Of a DNA stretch of 24,854 bases, positions 14,404 through 22,586 are shown one piece after another (within the stretch, counting starts at the first letter, position 1; each line of letters starts with the position of its first letter). The notes beneath the pieces are model-generated. The model made no database searches. It worked only from the letters and a program-made list of their open reading frames with translations, and was not told the DNA's origin. The position numbers were made by a program, and so were the translations under genes. This stretch comes from an uncultured Desulfobacteraceae bacterium (lineage in GTDB: Bacteria; Desulfobacterota; Desulfobacteria; Desulfobacterales; UBA2174), in the NCBI GenBank assembly GCA_937982505.1, contig CALJLV010000242.1, forward strand, positions 1 to 24,854. Reading direction: 5' to 3'.

Positions 14404-15009
14404 ATGCCGCGAACCGCCGACCGAGACATCCGCGACGAGGTGGCGGCCCTGAGCATCGGGACCAAGGTGCGCCGCCTGCGGCTCAAGCTGGGCATGACCC
14501 TCAAGGCGGTCTCCCAGCGCACCGGCCTGTCCCAGCCGCTCCTGTCCCAGATTGAAAACAACACGGTGGCGCCGCCCATCGCCACCCTGATCAAGATCTC
14601 CAGCGCCCTGGGCGTCAAGATCGGCCATTTCTTCCAGGACGCCCCGGACCAGGGGCGCCTGGTGGTGGTGCGCCGCCAGGAGCGCCAGGCCCTCGAGCGC
14701 CTCAACCACGCGGATCGCTACGCCGGCATCGGGTATCGCTACGAATCGCTGGCCCACCCCATGGTGGACAAGCAGATGGAGCCCTTCATCGTGGAGCTCG
14801 ACGCCCGCGATCCGGCCGAGGTGCCCTACAACCAGCACCGCGGCGAAGAGTTCATCTTCGTTCTCGAGGGGCGCCTGGAGTTTCGCTCCCCCGATCGGAC
14901 CATCGCCATGGAACCGGGCGACAGCATCTATTTCGACGCCGCCATCCCCCACGGCCTGCGCGGCCTCGGCGGTCCGGCCCGGGTCATGGTAGTGGTCTAC
15001 ATCGGCTGA
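14404..15009 (+). CDS. XRE-family regulator with C-terminal cupin domain
   Basis: A protein of 201 residues. Residues 15-78 form an XRE helix-turn-helix (GTKVRRLRLKLGMTLKAVSQ...GLSQPLLSQIENNTVAPPI). Residues 115-200 form a cupin barrel with the pattern QHRGEEFIFVLEG and AMEPGDSIYFDAAIPHG, whose His/Glu residues could bind a metal or a small carboxylate. Such regulators usually control the adjacent catabolic operon. Here that is the 2-oxoacid oxidoreductase operon, whose promoter contains a perfect palindrome. It follows nadA after 7 bases and uses a GAAGGA ribosome-binding site, so it may be read from the upstream operon as well. Confidence 0.9.
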   Translation: MPRTADRDIRDEVAALSIGTKVRRLRLKLGMTLKAVSQRTGLSQPLLSQIENNTVAPPIATLIKISSALGVKIGHFFQDAPDQGRLVVVRRQERQALERLNHADRYAGIGYRYESLAHPMVDKQMEPFIVELDARDPAEVPYNQHRGEEFIFVLEGRLEFRSPDRTIAMEPGDSIYFDAAIPHGLRGLGGPARVMVVVYIG

Positions 15010-15028
15010 GAAGCGCCCCTTTTTGCCC

Positions 15029-15057
15029 TTGACTTCCAGGACCGCGGTCCGTAAGAA
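15029..15057 (+). promoter_or_regulatory. Promoter with embedded palindromic operator for the oxidoreductase operon
   Basis: A -35-like TTGACT (15029-15034) is followed after 17 bases by TAAGAA (15052-15057). A perfect 12-bp palindrome, GGACCGCGGTCC (15039-15050), fills the spacer. A protein bound there would block RNA polymerase. The XRE-cupin gene ends 20 bases upstream, so its product is the likely binder (inference). Confidence 0.6.
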
Positions 15058-15118
15058 ATTTGCCCAGGCCAAACCTGTTTCAATTCCATCAAACTCACGC
15101 ACCCCGTCGGAGACCGCC

Positions 15119-15682
15119 ATGCTGGAAATCCGCTTCCACGGCCGCGGGGGCCAGGGCACGGTGCTGGCCTCCATCTCCCTGGCCCGGGCATTTTTCGATG
15201 CCGGCTGGGAGGTGCAGACCTTTCCCAACTTCGGGGTCGAGCGCCGCGGGGCGCCGGTGGAGGCCTACCTGCGCATCGACCATGCCCGGATCCGCCTGCG
15301 CAGCGGGGTCTACACCCCGGACCATGTGGTGGTGATGGACGCCAAGCTCACCGCCACCGTGGAGGTCACCCGGGGCCTCAAGCCCGGGGGCTGGGTCCTG
15401 GTCAACCGCCCGGGGCCGCCCGAGAGGATCGCCCTCCCCCAGTACCGGCTGGCCTGGGTGGACGCCACCGCCATCGCCCTGTCCCAGCGTCTGGGCACCG
15501 CCACCCACCCGATCATCAACACGGCCATGATGGGGGCCCTGGCCCGTACCCTGGGGATGCCGGAGATGATCCACATCGAATCGGCCATTCGCCGCGAAGT
15601 GCCGGCCAAGAAGGAAGAAAACGTGGCCGCGGCCCGCATCGCCTTCCAGCAAGTGCAGTTCCGCCCCGTGGAGGAAGCATGA
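15119..15682 (+). CDS. 2-Oxoacid:acceptor oxidoreductase, gamma subunit
   Basis: A protein of 187 residues, full length for a stand-alone gamma subunit (PorG/PadE type) of the pyruvate:ferredoxin oxidoreductase superfamily. The N-terminus MLEIRFHGRGGQGTVLAS is diagnostic, followed by QTFPNFGVERRGAPVEAYLRI and the HPIINTAMMGALARTLG region. In the assembled enzyme this domain helps bind CoA and shape the active site. The ATG at 15119 has a GGAG ribosome-binding site; an in-frame start at 15023 would add an unconserved leader. Its stop overlaps the start of the flavoprotein gene by 4 bases (ATGA), so the subunits are made together. Confidence 0.93.
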   Translation: MLEIRFHGRGGQGTVLASISLARAFFDAGWEVQTFPNFGVERRGAPVEAYLRIDHARIRLRSGVYTPDHVVVMDAKLTATVEVTRGLKPGGWVLVNRPGPPERIALPQYRLAWVDATAIALSQRLGTATHPIINTAMMGALARTLGMPEMIHIESAIRREVPAKKEENVAAARIAFQQVQFRPVEEA

Positions 15683-17403
15683 GTGCATGGTCACGCCCGC
15701 CGCTGCTCTTTCCCGTGAGCCACACCACCACCGAGGCCAACCGCACCGGGGCCTGGCGCTTCGCCCGGCCGGTGTTTCGTCCCAAGACCGCCCCCTGCGC
15801 GGCGGCCTGCCCGGCCGGGATCGACATCGCCCGGGTGGAGATGTTCGCCGCCCGGGGCCGCCTGCACGAAGCCTGGCAGACCATCGCCCGGGAAAACCCC
15901 CTGCCGGCGGTCTGCGGGCGGGTCTGTTTCCACCCCTGCGAGGCGGCCTGCAACCGGGCCCAGTTGGATGCCCCCATCGCCATCAACGCCCTGGAGCGCT
16001 ACCTGGGGGATGCGGCCCTGGCGGCCGGCACACCCCTGGCGTCTTTCGATGCTCCGGACCTGGGGCGCAAGGTGGCCATCGCCGGGGCCGGACCGGCCGG
16101 ACTGGCGGCGGCCTGTTTCCTGGCCCGCCTGGGCGTGTCGGTGGAGATTTTCGAGGCCGCCGCCGAACCGGGAGGCGTCCTGCGCTGGGGGATTCCCGCC
16201 TACCGGCTGCCCAAGGCCGTTCTGGCCCGGGAGATCGAGCGCATCCTGGCCCTGGGGGTCGGGCTGCACTGCAACCGGGCGGTGGACCAGGCCTTTCTGG
16301 CCGAGGCGGCCGGCCGTTTCGACGCCGTGATTATCGGAGTGGGATTCAGCGCCCCGGTGCGCCTGCACATTCCCGGCGAAGACCGGGTGGCCGACGGGCT
16401 CGATTTTCTGCGCCGCGTCCAGACCGGTCAAACCGAGGCCCCCCGGGGCGAGGTGGCCGTCATCGGCGGGGGCAACACCGCCATCGACGTGGCCCGCACC
16501 CTGCTGCGCCTGGGCGCCCGGCCGGTCATCGTCTACCGGCGCCGGCGCCGGGACATGCCGGCCTTTATCCATGAAATCGCCGCCGCCGAGGCCGAGGGGG
16601 TGCGCATTGAAACCCTGCTCGCCCCGGTGGGGGTGGCGGCCGACGCCGGCGGGGTGCGCCTGACGCTCCAGCCCATGCGGCCGGACCAGCCCGGTGGCGA
16701 CGGGCGGGTGCGGGCGGTACCCGCCGGCCAGGCGCCCACGGTGCGCCACTTCGCCGCGGTCTTCAGCGGGATCGGCGCCGAGGTGGGCGCCTTCTGGCAC
16801 CGGCCCGCGGATGAGGCCGAGACCCTCCGGCTGAGCCACTGCGCCTTGCGCCTTGGCCAACACCCCATCGCCTACGTGGGCGATCCGGTCACCCCGGCCA
16901 ACAGCGTGGCCGATGCCATCGGCTCGGGCAAGCAGGCCGCCCTGGCCCTGCACACCCTTTTCACCGAGGGACCCCGGGCGGTCGCCCGGGCGCTGCAGGA
17001 CTGCCGGGTCGGGCCGGGGCCGGCGGTTTCCCTGGAGATCTATCAGGGCGCGGAGCGCGCCGGACGGGCTTCCCGGACGGTGGCCTTCGCCGACATCAAC
17101 ACCGACTATTTCCCCGTGGCGGCCCGGCGGCACCCTTCGGCCCTGCCCCCGGGGCGGGCCGCGGCCACCTTCGATGAAACGCTGGAGGCCCTGGCCCCGG
17201 GCGAGGCCCTGGCCGAAGCGGGGCGCTGCTTCAACTGCGGGGTCTGCAACGATTGCGACAACTGCCGCATCTTCTGCCCGGACCAGACCGTGCAGGCCGT
17301 GCGCGACGGCCGCCGCATCGATCTGGACTACTGCAAGGGCTGCGGAGTCTGCACGGTGGAATGCCCCCGGGCGGTGCTGGAAATGGAGGAGGAATCGGCA
17401 TGA
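15679..17403 (+). CDS. GltD-like FAD/NAD(P) subunit fused to a 2x[4Fe-4S] ferredoxin domain
   Basis: A protein of 574 residues with three parts. Residues 35-110 form an iron-sulfur domain of the GltD/DPYD type (CAAACPAGIDI, then CGRVCFHPCEAACNR; C40, C44, C79, C83, C87, C91). Residues 130-440 bind FAD (VAIAGAGPAGLAAA) and NAD(P) (VAVIGGGNTAID near 260). Residues 515-574 form a bacterial ferredoxin with two C-x2-C-x2-C-x3-C-P motifs (CNDCDNCRIFCP and CKGCGVCTVECP), equal to the delta subunit of four-subunit 2-oxoacid oxidoreductases. The protein would pass electrons from the thiamine subunit through the clusters to FAD and NAD(P)+. It overlaps both neighbours by 4 bases. In the phenylglyoxylate:NAD+ enzyme of Azoarcus, as I recall it, the flavoprotein and ferredoxin are separate subunits. 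Confidence 0.92.
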   Translation: MSAWSRPPLLFPVSHTTTEANRTGAWRFARPVFRPKTAPCAAACPAGIDIARVEMFAARGRLHEAWQTIARENPLPAVCGRVCFHPCEAACNRAQLDAPIAINALERYLGDAALAAGTPLASFDAPDLGRKVAIAGAGPAGLAAACFLARLGVSVEIFEAAAEPGGVLRWGIPAYRLPKAVLAREIERILALGVGLHCNRAVDQAFLAEAAGRFDAVIIGVGFSAPVRLHIPGEDRVADGLDFLRRVQTGQTEAPRGEVAVIGGGNTAIDVARTLLRLGARPVIVYRRRRRDMPAFIHEIAAAEAEGVRIETLLAPVGVAADAGGVRLTLQPMRPDQPGGDGRVRAVPAGQAPTVRHFAAVFSGIGAEVGAFWHRPADEAETLRLSHCALRLGQHPIAYVGDPVTPANSVADAIGSGKQAALALHTLFTEGPRAVARALQDCRVGPGPAVSLEIYQGAERAGRASRTVAFADINTDYFPVAARRHPSALPPGRAAATFDETLEALAPGEALAEAGRCFNCGVCNDCDNCRIFCPDQTVQAVRDGRRIDLDYCKGCGVCTVECPRAVLEMEEESA

Positions 17404-18578
17404 GACAGGTCCTGGAAGGCAGCCATGCCATCAGCGAAGCGGCCCGCCTGGCCCGGGTCCAGGTGGTTTCCGGCTACCCCATCACCCCCCAGACCCACAT
17501 CATCGAGGCCCTGAGCCAGCACTGCGCCGACGGCACCCTGGCGGCGCGCTTCATTCCGGTGGAGAGCGAGCACTCGGCCATGTCGGCGGTGATCGGCGCC
17601 GCGGCGACCGGGGTGCGCGCCTTTACCGCCACCTCGAGCCACGGACTGGCCCTGATGCACGAAATGCTCCACTGGGCCGCGGCGGCCCGGCTGCCCATCG
17701 TCATGGGCGAAGTCAACCGGGCCCTGGGACCGGGGTGGAACATCTGGATGGACCAGAGCGACAGCCTGGCCCAGCGCGACACCGGCTGGATCCAGCTCTA
17801 CTGCGAGGACGCCCAGGACGCCCTGGACACCACGCTGATCGGCTTCCGCCTGGCCGAGGCGGTCAACCTGCCGGTGATGGTGATCATCGATGCCTTTTAC
17901 ATCTCCCACACCTACGAACCGGTGGACGTGCCCGAGCAGGCGGCGGTGGATCGCTTCCTGCCGCCCCCGAATCCGCGGTTCCGCCTCGACCCGGCCGATC
18001 CCAAGTCCCTTTACCCCATGGTGGGCCCTCCGGCCTTCATGGAGATGCGCCGCAGCCTGCAGGATGCCATGGAGGTAGCCGAAGCGGCCCTGGCCCAAGC
18101 GGCGGCGGCCTTCAAGACCGAATTCGGCCGATCCTGTCCGCCCATCGAGGCCGACGGGTGCGAGGACGCCGAGATCGTGCTGGTCACCACCGGTTCGATC
18201 ACCAGCACGGCGCGCCTCGTGGTGGAAGACCTGCGGGCCCGGGGAGAACGGGTCGGCCTGTGCAAGCTCAAACTCTTTCGCCCCTTTCCGGCCGAGGGGA
18301 TCCGCCGCGTCCTGGGCCGGGCGCCGCGCGTGGCGGTGATCGACCGCAACGTCTCCTTTGGCGTGGGGGGCATCTTCGCCCAGGAAATCCGCAGCGCCCT
18401 GTGTTCCCTGGAGCGGCGCCCCCCGGTTTTCAGCTACATCGTGGGGCTGGGCGGCCGCGACGTGCCCCCGGAGACCATCGCGGAGATTTACCGATCGACC
18501 CGGGAGGCTGCGGCCCCTGACCCCGAAAGCCGCTGGGTCGGCCTCAACCCGGAGCTGATGGGCGCCGCGGCCCGCTGA
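17400..18578 (+). CDS. 2-Oxoacid:acceptor oxidoreductase, alpha subunit
   Basis: A protein of 392 residues, typical of PorA-type alpha subunits. It opens MRQVLEGSHAISEAARLARV and carries the family signatures VVSGYPITPQTHIIEAL, VESEHSAMSAVIGAAATG, RAFTATSSHGLALMHEML, and the NRALGPGWNIWMDQSDSLAQ then RDTGWIQLYCED block. The C-terminal transketolase-like domain includes VLVTTGSI and RNVSFGVGGIF. This subunit binds the 2-oxoacid and part of the thiamine diphosphate. The WNIWMDQSDS region resembles pyruvate and phenylglyoxylate enzymes; sequence reading alone does not fix the substrate. It overlaps the flavoprotein stop by 4 bases. Confidence 0.93.
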   Translation: MRQVLEGSHAISEAARLARVQVVSGYPITPQTHIIEALSQHCADGTLAARFIPVESEHSAMSAVIGAAATGVRAFTATSSHGLALMHEMLHWAAAARLPIVMGEVNRALGPGWNIWMDQSDSLAQRDTGWIQLYCEDAQDALDTTLIGFRLAEAVNLPVMVIIDAFYISHTYEPVDVPEQAAVDRFLPPPNPRFRLDPADPKSLYPMVGPPAFMEMRRSLQDAMEVAEAALAQAAAAFKTEFGRSCPPIEADGCEDAEIVLVTTGSITSTARLVVEDLRARGERVGLCKLKLFRPFPAEGIRRVLGRAPRVAVIDRNVSFGVGGIFAQEIRSALCSLERRPPVFSYIVGLGGRDVPPETIAEIYRSTREAAAPDPESRWVGLNPELMGAAAR

Positions 18579-18663
18579 GCCGGACCGTTTCGGGCGACCC
18601 GGCCAAACCCGCCATCCGCGCTCAAGGCCGTTTTTCGGGCCGGCGCGGGGAGACCAGAAAACC

Positions 18664-19575
18664 ATGAGCCAAGCGCTGAACACCGATCGAGGTTTGACCT
18701 ACCCGGGCAACGTGGGCTGCCCGGGGTGCGGCGCCAACATCGCCGTCAACCACGCCCTGCGGGCCCTGGGGGAAAAGACCATCCTGGTCATCCCGGCCTG
18801 CTGCTACGCCATCGTGTCCGGCCCCTATCCCCAGACGGCCCTCAAGGTGCCGATCCTTCACAGCGCCTTTGCCTGTTCGGCCGTCACGGCCAGCGGCGTG
18901 CGCGCCGGGCTGGATATGCAGGGCGACACCGAGACCACCGTGGTGGCCTGGGCCGGCGACGGAGGGACCTTCGACATCGGGCTGCAGTCCCTTTCGGGGG
19001 CCGCCGAACGCGGCGACGACATCATCTTCGTCTGCTACGACAACGAGGCCTACATGAACACCGGGGTGCAGCGCTCCTCGTCGACCCCCTACGGTTCGCG
19101 CACCACCACCACCCCGGGCCAGGGGTGGAAAAAGACCCGCAAGAAGAACATCATGGAAATCATGGCGGCTCACCGCGTCGCCTATGCGGCCACGGCCAAC
19201 ATCGCCTATCCGGACGACTTCATGCGCAAGTTCGCCCGGGCCCGGGAGGCCCGGGGCGCCACGCGCTTCATCCACGTCTTTGCCTCCTGCCCCACGGGCT
19301 GGGGGGTCGCCTCGGGCCATGCCATCAAGATCGCCCGCCTGGCCACCCGCACCAGCGTCTTTCCCCTCTACGAAATCGAAAACGGCACGGACTACACCCT
19401 CAACGCCGGGGGAGACCTGCCGGTGGGCGATTACCTCACCGTCCAGGGGCGCTTCAAACACCTGGCCCCCGAGGATCTGGCCCTGGTCCAGGCCGAAGTC
19501 GACCGTGACATGGCCCTGATCCAGGAGAAAGTGGCCGCCACCCAGGTGCGCCGGGCATTCTTCAAAAGCGCTTGA
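18664..19575 (+). CDS. 2-Oxoacid:acceptor oxidoreductase, beta (thiamine diphosphate) subunit
   Basis: A protein of 303 residues with the PorB pattern. CPGCGANIAVNHALRAL is at the N-terminus, where cysteines can hold a proximal 4Fe-4S cluster. VVAWAGDGGTFDIGLQSLSG is the thiamine diphosphate motif (GDG...). DDIIFVCYDNEAYMNTGVQRSSSTPYG contributes the conserved asparagine region, and FIHVFASCPTGWG lies near the end. A GGGGAG ribosome-binding site precedes the ATG at 18664. The 85-base gap after the alpha gene shows no terminator, so it is probably the last gene of the operon. It converges with the methyltransferase gene, and the 19576-19687 gap has no strong terminator. Confidence 0.94.
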   Translation: MSQALNTDRGLTYPGNVGCPGCGANIAVNHALRALGEKTILVIPACCYAIVSGPYPQTALKVPILHSAFACSAVTASGVRAGLDMQGDTETTVVAWAGDGGTFDIGLQSLSGAAERGDDIIFVCYDNEAYMNTGVQRSSSTPYGSRTTTTPGQGWKKTRKKNIMEIMAAHRVAYAATANIAYPDDFMRKFARAREARGATRFIHVFASCPTGWGVASGHAIKIARLATRTSVFPLYEIENGTDYTLNAGGDLPVGDYLTVQGRFKHLAPEDLALVQAEVDRDMALIQEKVAATQVRRAFFKSA

Positions 19576-19687
19576 TCTAAAATTCAGGAACACCGGCGCC
19601 ACAACGCCCCCCAAACAGAAAGAAACCCCGCTCATGAGGTCATCGGCGGATCATACGTTGGGGAAATCGATGCGACCTCCGGAACAG

Positions 19688-20707
19688 TCATTGGGTCTGC
19701 GCCTGTCCGCGCTCGTCGGCGGCCAATGCCATCCGCCAGCAGCGGTGGATCGGTGACCGGTTGCGGACATAGTCTTCGGGTATGGTGGCGTCGGTGATCT
19801 CCTCGATGGAAGCGACCGCGAGCCCTTCGAAGCGCGCCTCGAAGCCCTGGTGGTTGGTGGAAAAGAGAATCGTGCCCCCCGGACGCATCAAGGCGATCAC
19901 GGCGGCCAGGAGCCGGGGATGGTCGGCGAGGATGTCGAAGGAAAGGTTTCTGCCCCGGGTGGTGGAGTAGGAGGGCGGATCCACCACGGCCAGGTCGAAG
20001 CGGCGGTCCTGGCGCCGGGCCCGCCGGAGAAAATCGAAGGCGTCGGCGTGGATCAGGACGTTGGCCTGGGGATCGAGGCCGTTGAGGGCGAAATTTTCCC
20101 GGGCCCACTGGACCACCGATTCGGAGCGGTCCACCGATACGGTGCCACGGGCCCCGCCCCGGGCCGCATAGCAGGCAAAGGTGGCCGTGTAGGCGTAGAG
20201 GTTGAGCAGGTCCTTGCCGGCGGCCATCTCGCGCACCATCTGGCGGGTGTCGCGGTGGTCGGCAAACAGCCCCGTATCGACAAAGTCCCAGGGGTTGACC
20301 CGGAACCGGAAGTCGCGTTCGGCCACCGTGATCTTCCGCTCGGTATGGGCCACCCGTTCGTAGCGGACCCCGTCCCGTTTTCCCGCGTAGCGCGCCTTGA
20401 GGTGGAGCCGGTCCTCGGGCACCTCCAGCGCCCGGGCCACGGCCCTGCCCATGGCCGGCAGCCATTCGGTCGAGGACTGGCGCCGCATGTATTCGCCCAC
20501 CACCAGATGGCCGGCGTACCAGTCCACCACGGCCCGGATCTCGGGGATGTCCCAGTCGTAGAGCCGAAAGACCTCAATGCGCCGGCGGGCGAAACGCGGC
20601 GCCAGGTGCCGCAAGCGCTTGCGCACCCGGTTGGCCAGCATTTCGGCCTGACGGTCCACGTCTAGCGGCGAGCGCGGATTCACTGAGCGGTGATGATCGG
20701 CATCCAT
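19688..20707 (-). CDS. RlmK-type class I rRNA methyltransferase, single-domain
   Basis: A protein of about 339 residues (343 if the TTG at 20719 is used) matching the C-terminal half of E. coli RlmKL (YcbY), which makes m7G2069 in 23S rRNA. Shared parts are MLANRVRKRLRHLAPRFARR, FRLYDWDIPEIRAVVDWYAG, NPWDFVDTGLFADHRDTRQM and the SAM site LLNLYAYTATFACYAARGGA. Next come VSVDRSESVVQWARENFALN and a DPPSYS motif, the active-site signature (N/D-P-P-Y/F) of base methyltransferases. The RlmL half with its THUMP domain is missing, so specificity could differ. The ATG at 20707 is a compromise, as no start has a good ribosome-binding site. Confidence 0.85.
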   Translation of the reverse strand: MDADHHRSVNPRSPLDVDRQAEMLANRVRKRLRHLAPRFARRRIEVFRLYDWDIPEIRAVVDWYAGHLVVGEYMRRQSSTEWLPAMGRAVARALEVPEDRLHLKARYAGKRDGVRYERVAHTERKITVAERDFRFRVNPWDFVDTGLFADHRDTRQMVREMAAGKDLLNLYAYTATFACYAARGGARGTVSVDRSESVVQWARENFALNGLDPQANVLIHADAFDFLRRARRQDRRFDLAVVDPPSYSTTRGRNLSFDILADHPRLLAAVIALMRPGGTILFSTNHQGFEARFEGLAVASIEEITDATIPEDYVRNRSPIHRCWRMALAADERGQAQTQ

Positions 20708-20792
20708 CAACAGATCCAAACGGAAGTCGTTTCCGGCGACGGCATCTTAAAGAATGCCCACCCGCGCCGAGGTTTTGGGGCGCCGCAAGCCG

Positions 20793-22424
20793 TCAGGCTC
20801 CGTGGGACGCGGTCCAGTACGGGTTGATCAGATCCTCGAAAATGCTCATGGCCGCCTCGGCCCCCTGGCCGGCGGCGGTGACGATCTGCTTGTAGCCCCC
20901 CTCCACGTCCCCGGCCGAATAGATCCCGGCGATGTTGGTGCGGTGCCGGGCGTCGCGGGCGATGTAGCCCTCGTCGGTGAGGGCCACGCCGATCCCGCGG
21001 GCCAGATCCACGGCCGGCAGATATCCGATGGCCACGAAAACCCCCTGCACGGGCAGCGTTTCGCTTTCACCGGTCCGGTTGTTCTTCAGGCGCACGGCCT
21101 CGACCCGCTCGGCGCCCAGGATCTCTTCCACCTCGGTGTTCCAGCGTACCGCAATCCCGGTCTTTTCCAGGTTTCCGACCAGATGCGCCTGGGCCCGCAG
21201 GCGGTCGCGGCGGTGGATCAGGGTTACCTCCGCCCCCATGTTGGCCAGGTGCAGCGCCTCGGTCACCGCGCTGTTGCCCCCGCCCACCATGATGACCCGG
21301 CGGCCGCGAAACAGAGGACCGTCGCAGGTGGCGCAGTAGCTCACCCCCCGGCCGGAAAGCCGCTTTTCTCCGGGCACCCCCAGGTGGCGGTGGCTGGCCC
21401 CGGTGGCCAGGAGCACGGTGCGGGTCTTGAATTTGCGCCGGCTGGTCTGCACCGTGATGGGATCGCCGGGAAGGATGTCCACCACCTCCTCGCCCTGGAA
21501 GATCTGGACGTACTCCAGGGCATGGGCCACCATGATGTCCACCAGGGTCTTGCCCCCCACCTGGGTAAAGCCCGGATAGTTCTCCACCACGGGGGTCAGG
21601 GCCACCTGGCCGCCCAGGGCCTCGCGTTCGATCAGGGCGGTCTTCAGGCCGCTGCGCACCGTGTAGATCCCGGCGGTGAGCCCGGCCGGACCGCCGCCCA
21701 CGACGACCACGTCGCATTGCACCAGCTCGGCGTCGCTTTCCGGGATGAAGAGGGTCTGAGGGGCCAGCTTGAGCAGCGAATCGCAGAACACCTCCTCGCT
21801 CTGGGCCCCCAGGCCGATCTGCACATCGTTGGCAAAGGCCTGGGGCACGCTGTGGGCCCCGTAGGGTTCGGCCAGCTCCGGGGCGCACTGGATGTCGATG
21901 ATCTCCAGACTGATCTGTTCGGGGGCCTCGACGGCGGCCCGGATGGCGTTGACCGCCTCCTGGGGGCAGTAGGGGCACGACGGGCTCACAAAGACCTTGA
22001 CCTCCCGCGGGTCCTTGATTTTTCGGATCACGGCCCGGCTCTGGTCGCTGAGCTGGCTGTCGCCACGGCCCACCAGCATGAGCAGCTCCAGAAAGGTGCG
22101 CCCCTCTTCACCCATGGGGGCGCCGATCCAGCGGATGCGATAGCGGTCCGGGGCGATGATCAGGGTGGGCGAGGCGGTCACCTGGTGTGTGCGGGCCAGC
22201 TCGTGGCCCAGGCTGTACTCGCGGAAGGTGATCTTGTCCGAAAGCTGGCGAAAAGCCCGGATCACCTGGCGGTTGGCCTGGGTGAAGGGATTGTCCTCGG
22301 CCGGGTAGGCGAACAGGATCAGCTCGATGGGATGGGGCAGTTCGGCGAACGTCTTTTGCAGCCGGGCCAGTATCTGCTGGGCATCCTGGGGTTGACCGCC
22401 GGCAGGGTGTTTCTGTTGGGCCAT
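20793..22424 (-). CDS. Thioredoxin-domain/thioredoxin-reductase fusion (AhpF-like)
   Basis: A protein of 543 residues. Residues 10-225 form two thioredoxin-like folds. Only the second has a redox pair, C150-P-Y-C153, as in AhpF where the first fold is inactive. Residues 235-543 are a thioredoxin reductase with FAD motif VVVGGGPAGLTAG, active-site C364-A-T-C367, NAD(P)H motif VGGGNSAVTEAL and the C-terminal GIYSAGDVEGG. Electrons would run from NAD(P)H through FAD and CATC to CPYC and then to a partner such as a peroxiredoxin or thioredoxin; no ahpC gene is adjacent. The ATG at 22424 with GGGAGGT upstream is preferred to an in-frame start at 22490. Confidence 0.9.
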   Translation of the reverse strand: MAQQKHPAGGQPQDAQQILARLQKTFAELPHPIELILFAYPAEDNPFTQANRQVIRAFRQLSDKITFREYSLGHELARTHQVTASPTLIIAPDRYRIRWIGAPMGEEGRTFLELLMLVGRGDSQLSDQSRAVIRKIKDPREVKVFVSPSCPYCPQEAVNAIRAAVEAPEQISLEIIDIQCAPELAEPYGAHSVPQAFANDVQIGLGAQSEEVFCDSLLKLAPQTLFIPESDAELVQCDVVVVGGGPAGLTAGIYTVRSGLKTALIEREALGGQVALTPVVENYPGFTQVGGKTLVDIMVAHALEYVQIFQGEEVVDILPGDPITVQTSRRKFKTRTVLLATGASHRHLGVPGEKRLSGRGVSYCATCDGPLFRGRRVIMVGGGNSAVTEALHLANMGAEVTLIHRRDRLRAQAHLVGNLEKTGIAVRWNTEVEEILGAERVEAVRLKNNRTGESETLPVQGVFVAIGYLPAVDLARGIGVALTDEGYIARDARHRTNIAGIYSAGDVEGGYKQIVTAAGQGAEAAMSIFEDLINPYWTASHGA

Positions 22425-22503
22425 GGTGACCTCCCTAGCGCTTCGGATAAACGTAAATATCGGTTGAGGAAAAATGCCGCCCGGTGTCATAACCGGGGTC
22501 GCG

Positions 22504-22527
22504 CGGCGGCGCTTCCCGGCGCCGCCG
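22504..22527. other. Strong GC hairpin in a divergent intergenic region
   Basis: A perfect 9-bp GC-only stem, CGGCGGCGC (22504-22512) with GCGCCGCCG (22519-22527), has the 6-base loop TTCCCG. It lies between the divergent thioredoxin reductase-like and NFACT-R genes. It could structure the 5' leader of the reductase mRNA. No T-run follows, so it is not a standard terminator. Confidence 0.45.
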
Positions 22528-22586
22528 GCATGTCAAACCGGCTCTAAATTAGGAGAAGCCCGCGAGGGTGTCAACGAGATGACGTC

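Noticed and set aside
15691..17133. Long minus-strand open frame opposite the flavoprotein-ferredoxin gene
   Set aside because: Antisense shadow caused by high GC; the plus strand has all cofactor motifs.
19636..19679. Inverted repeat GAGGTC/GACCTC between the converging oxidoreductase beta and RlmK-like genes
   Set aside because: The loop is 32 bases and there is no T-run, so it is not a convincing terminator.
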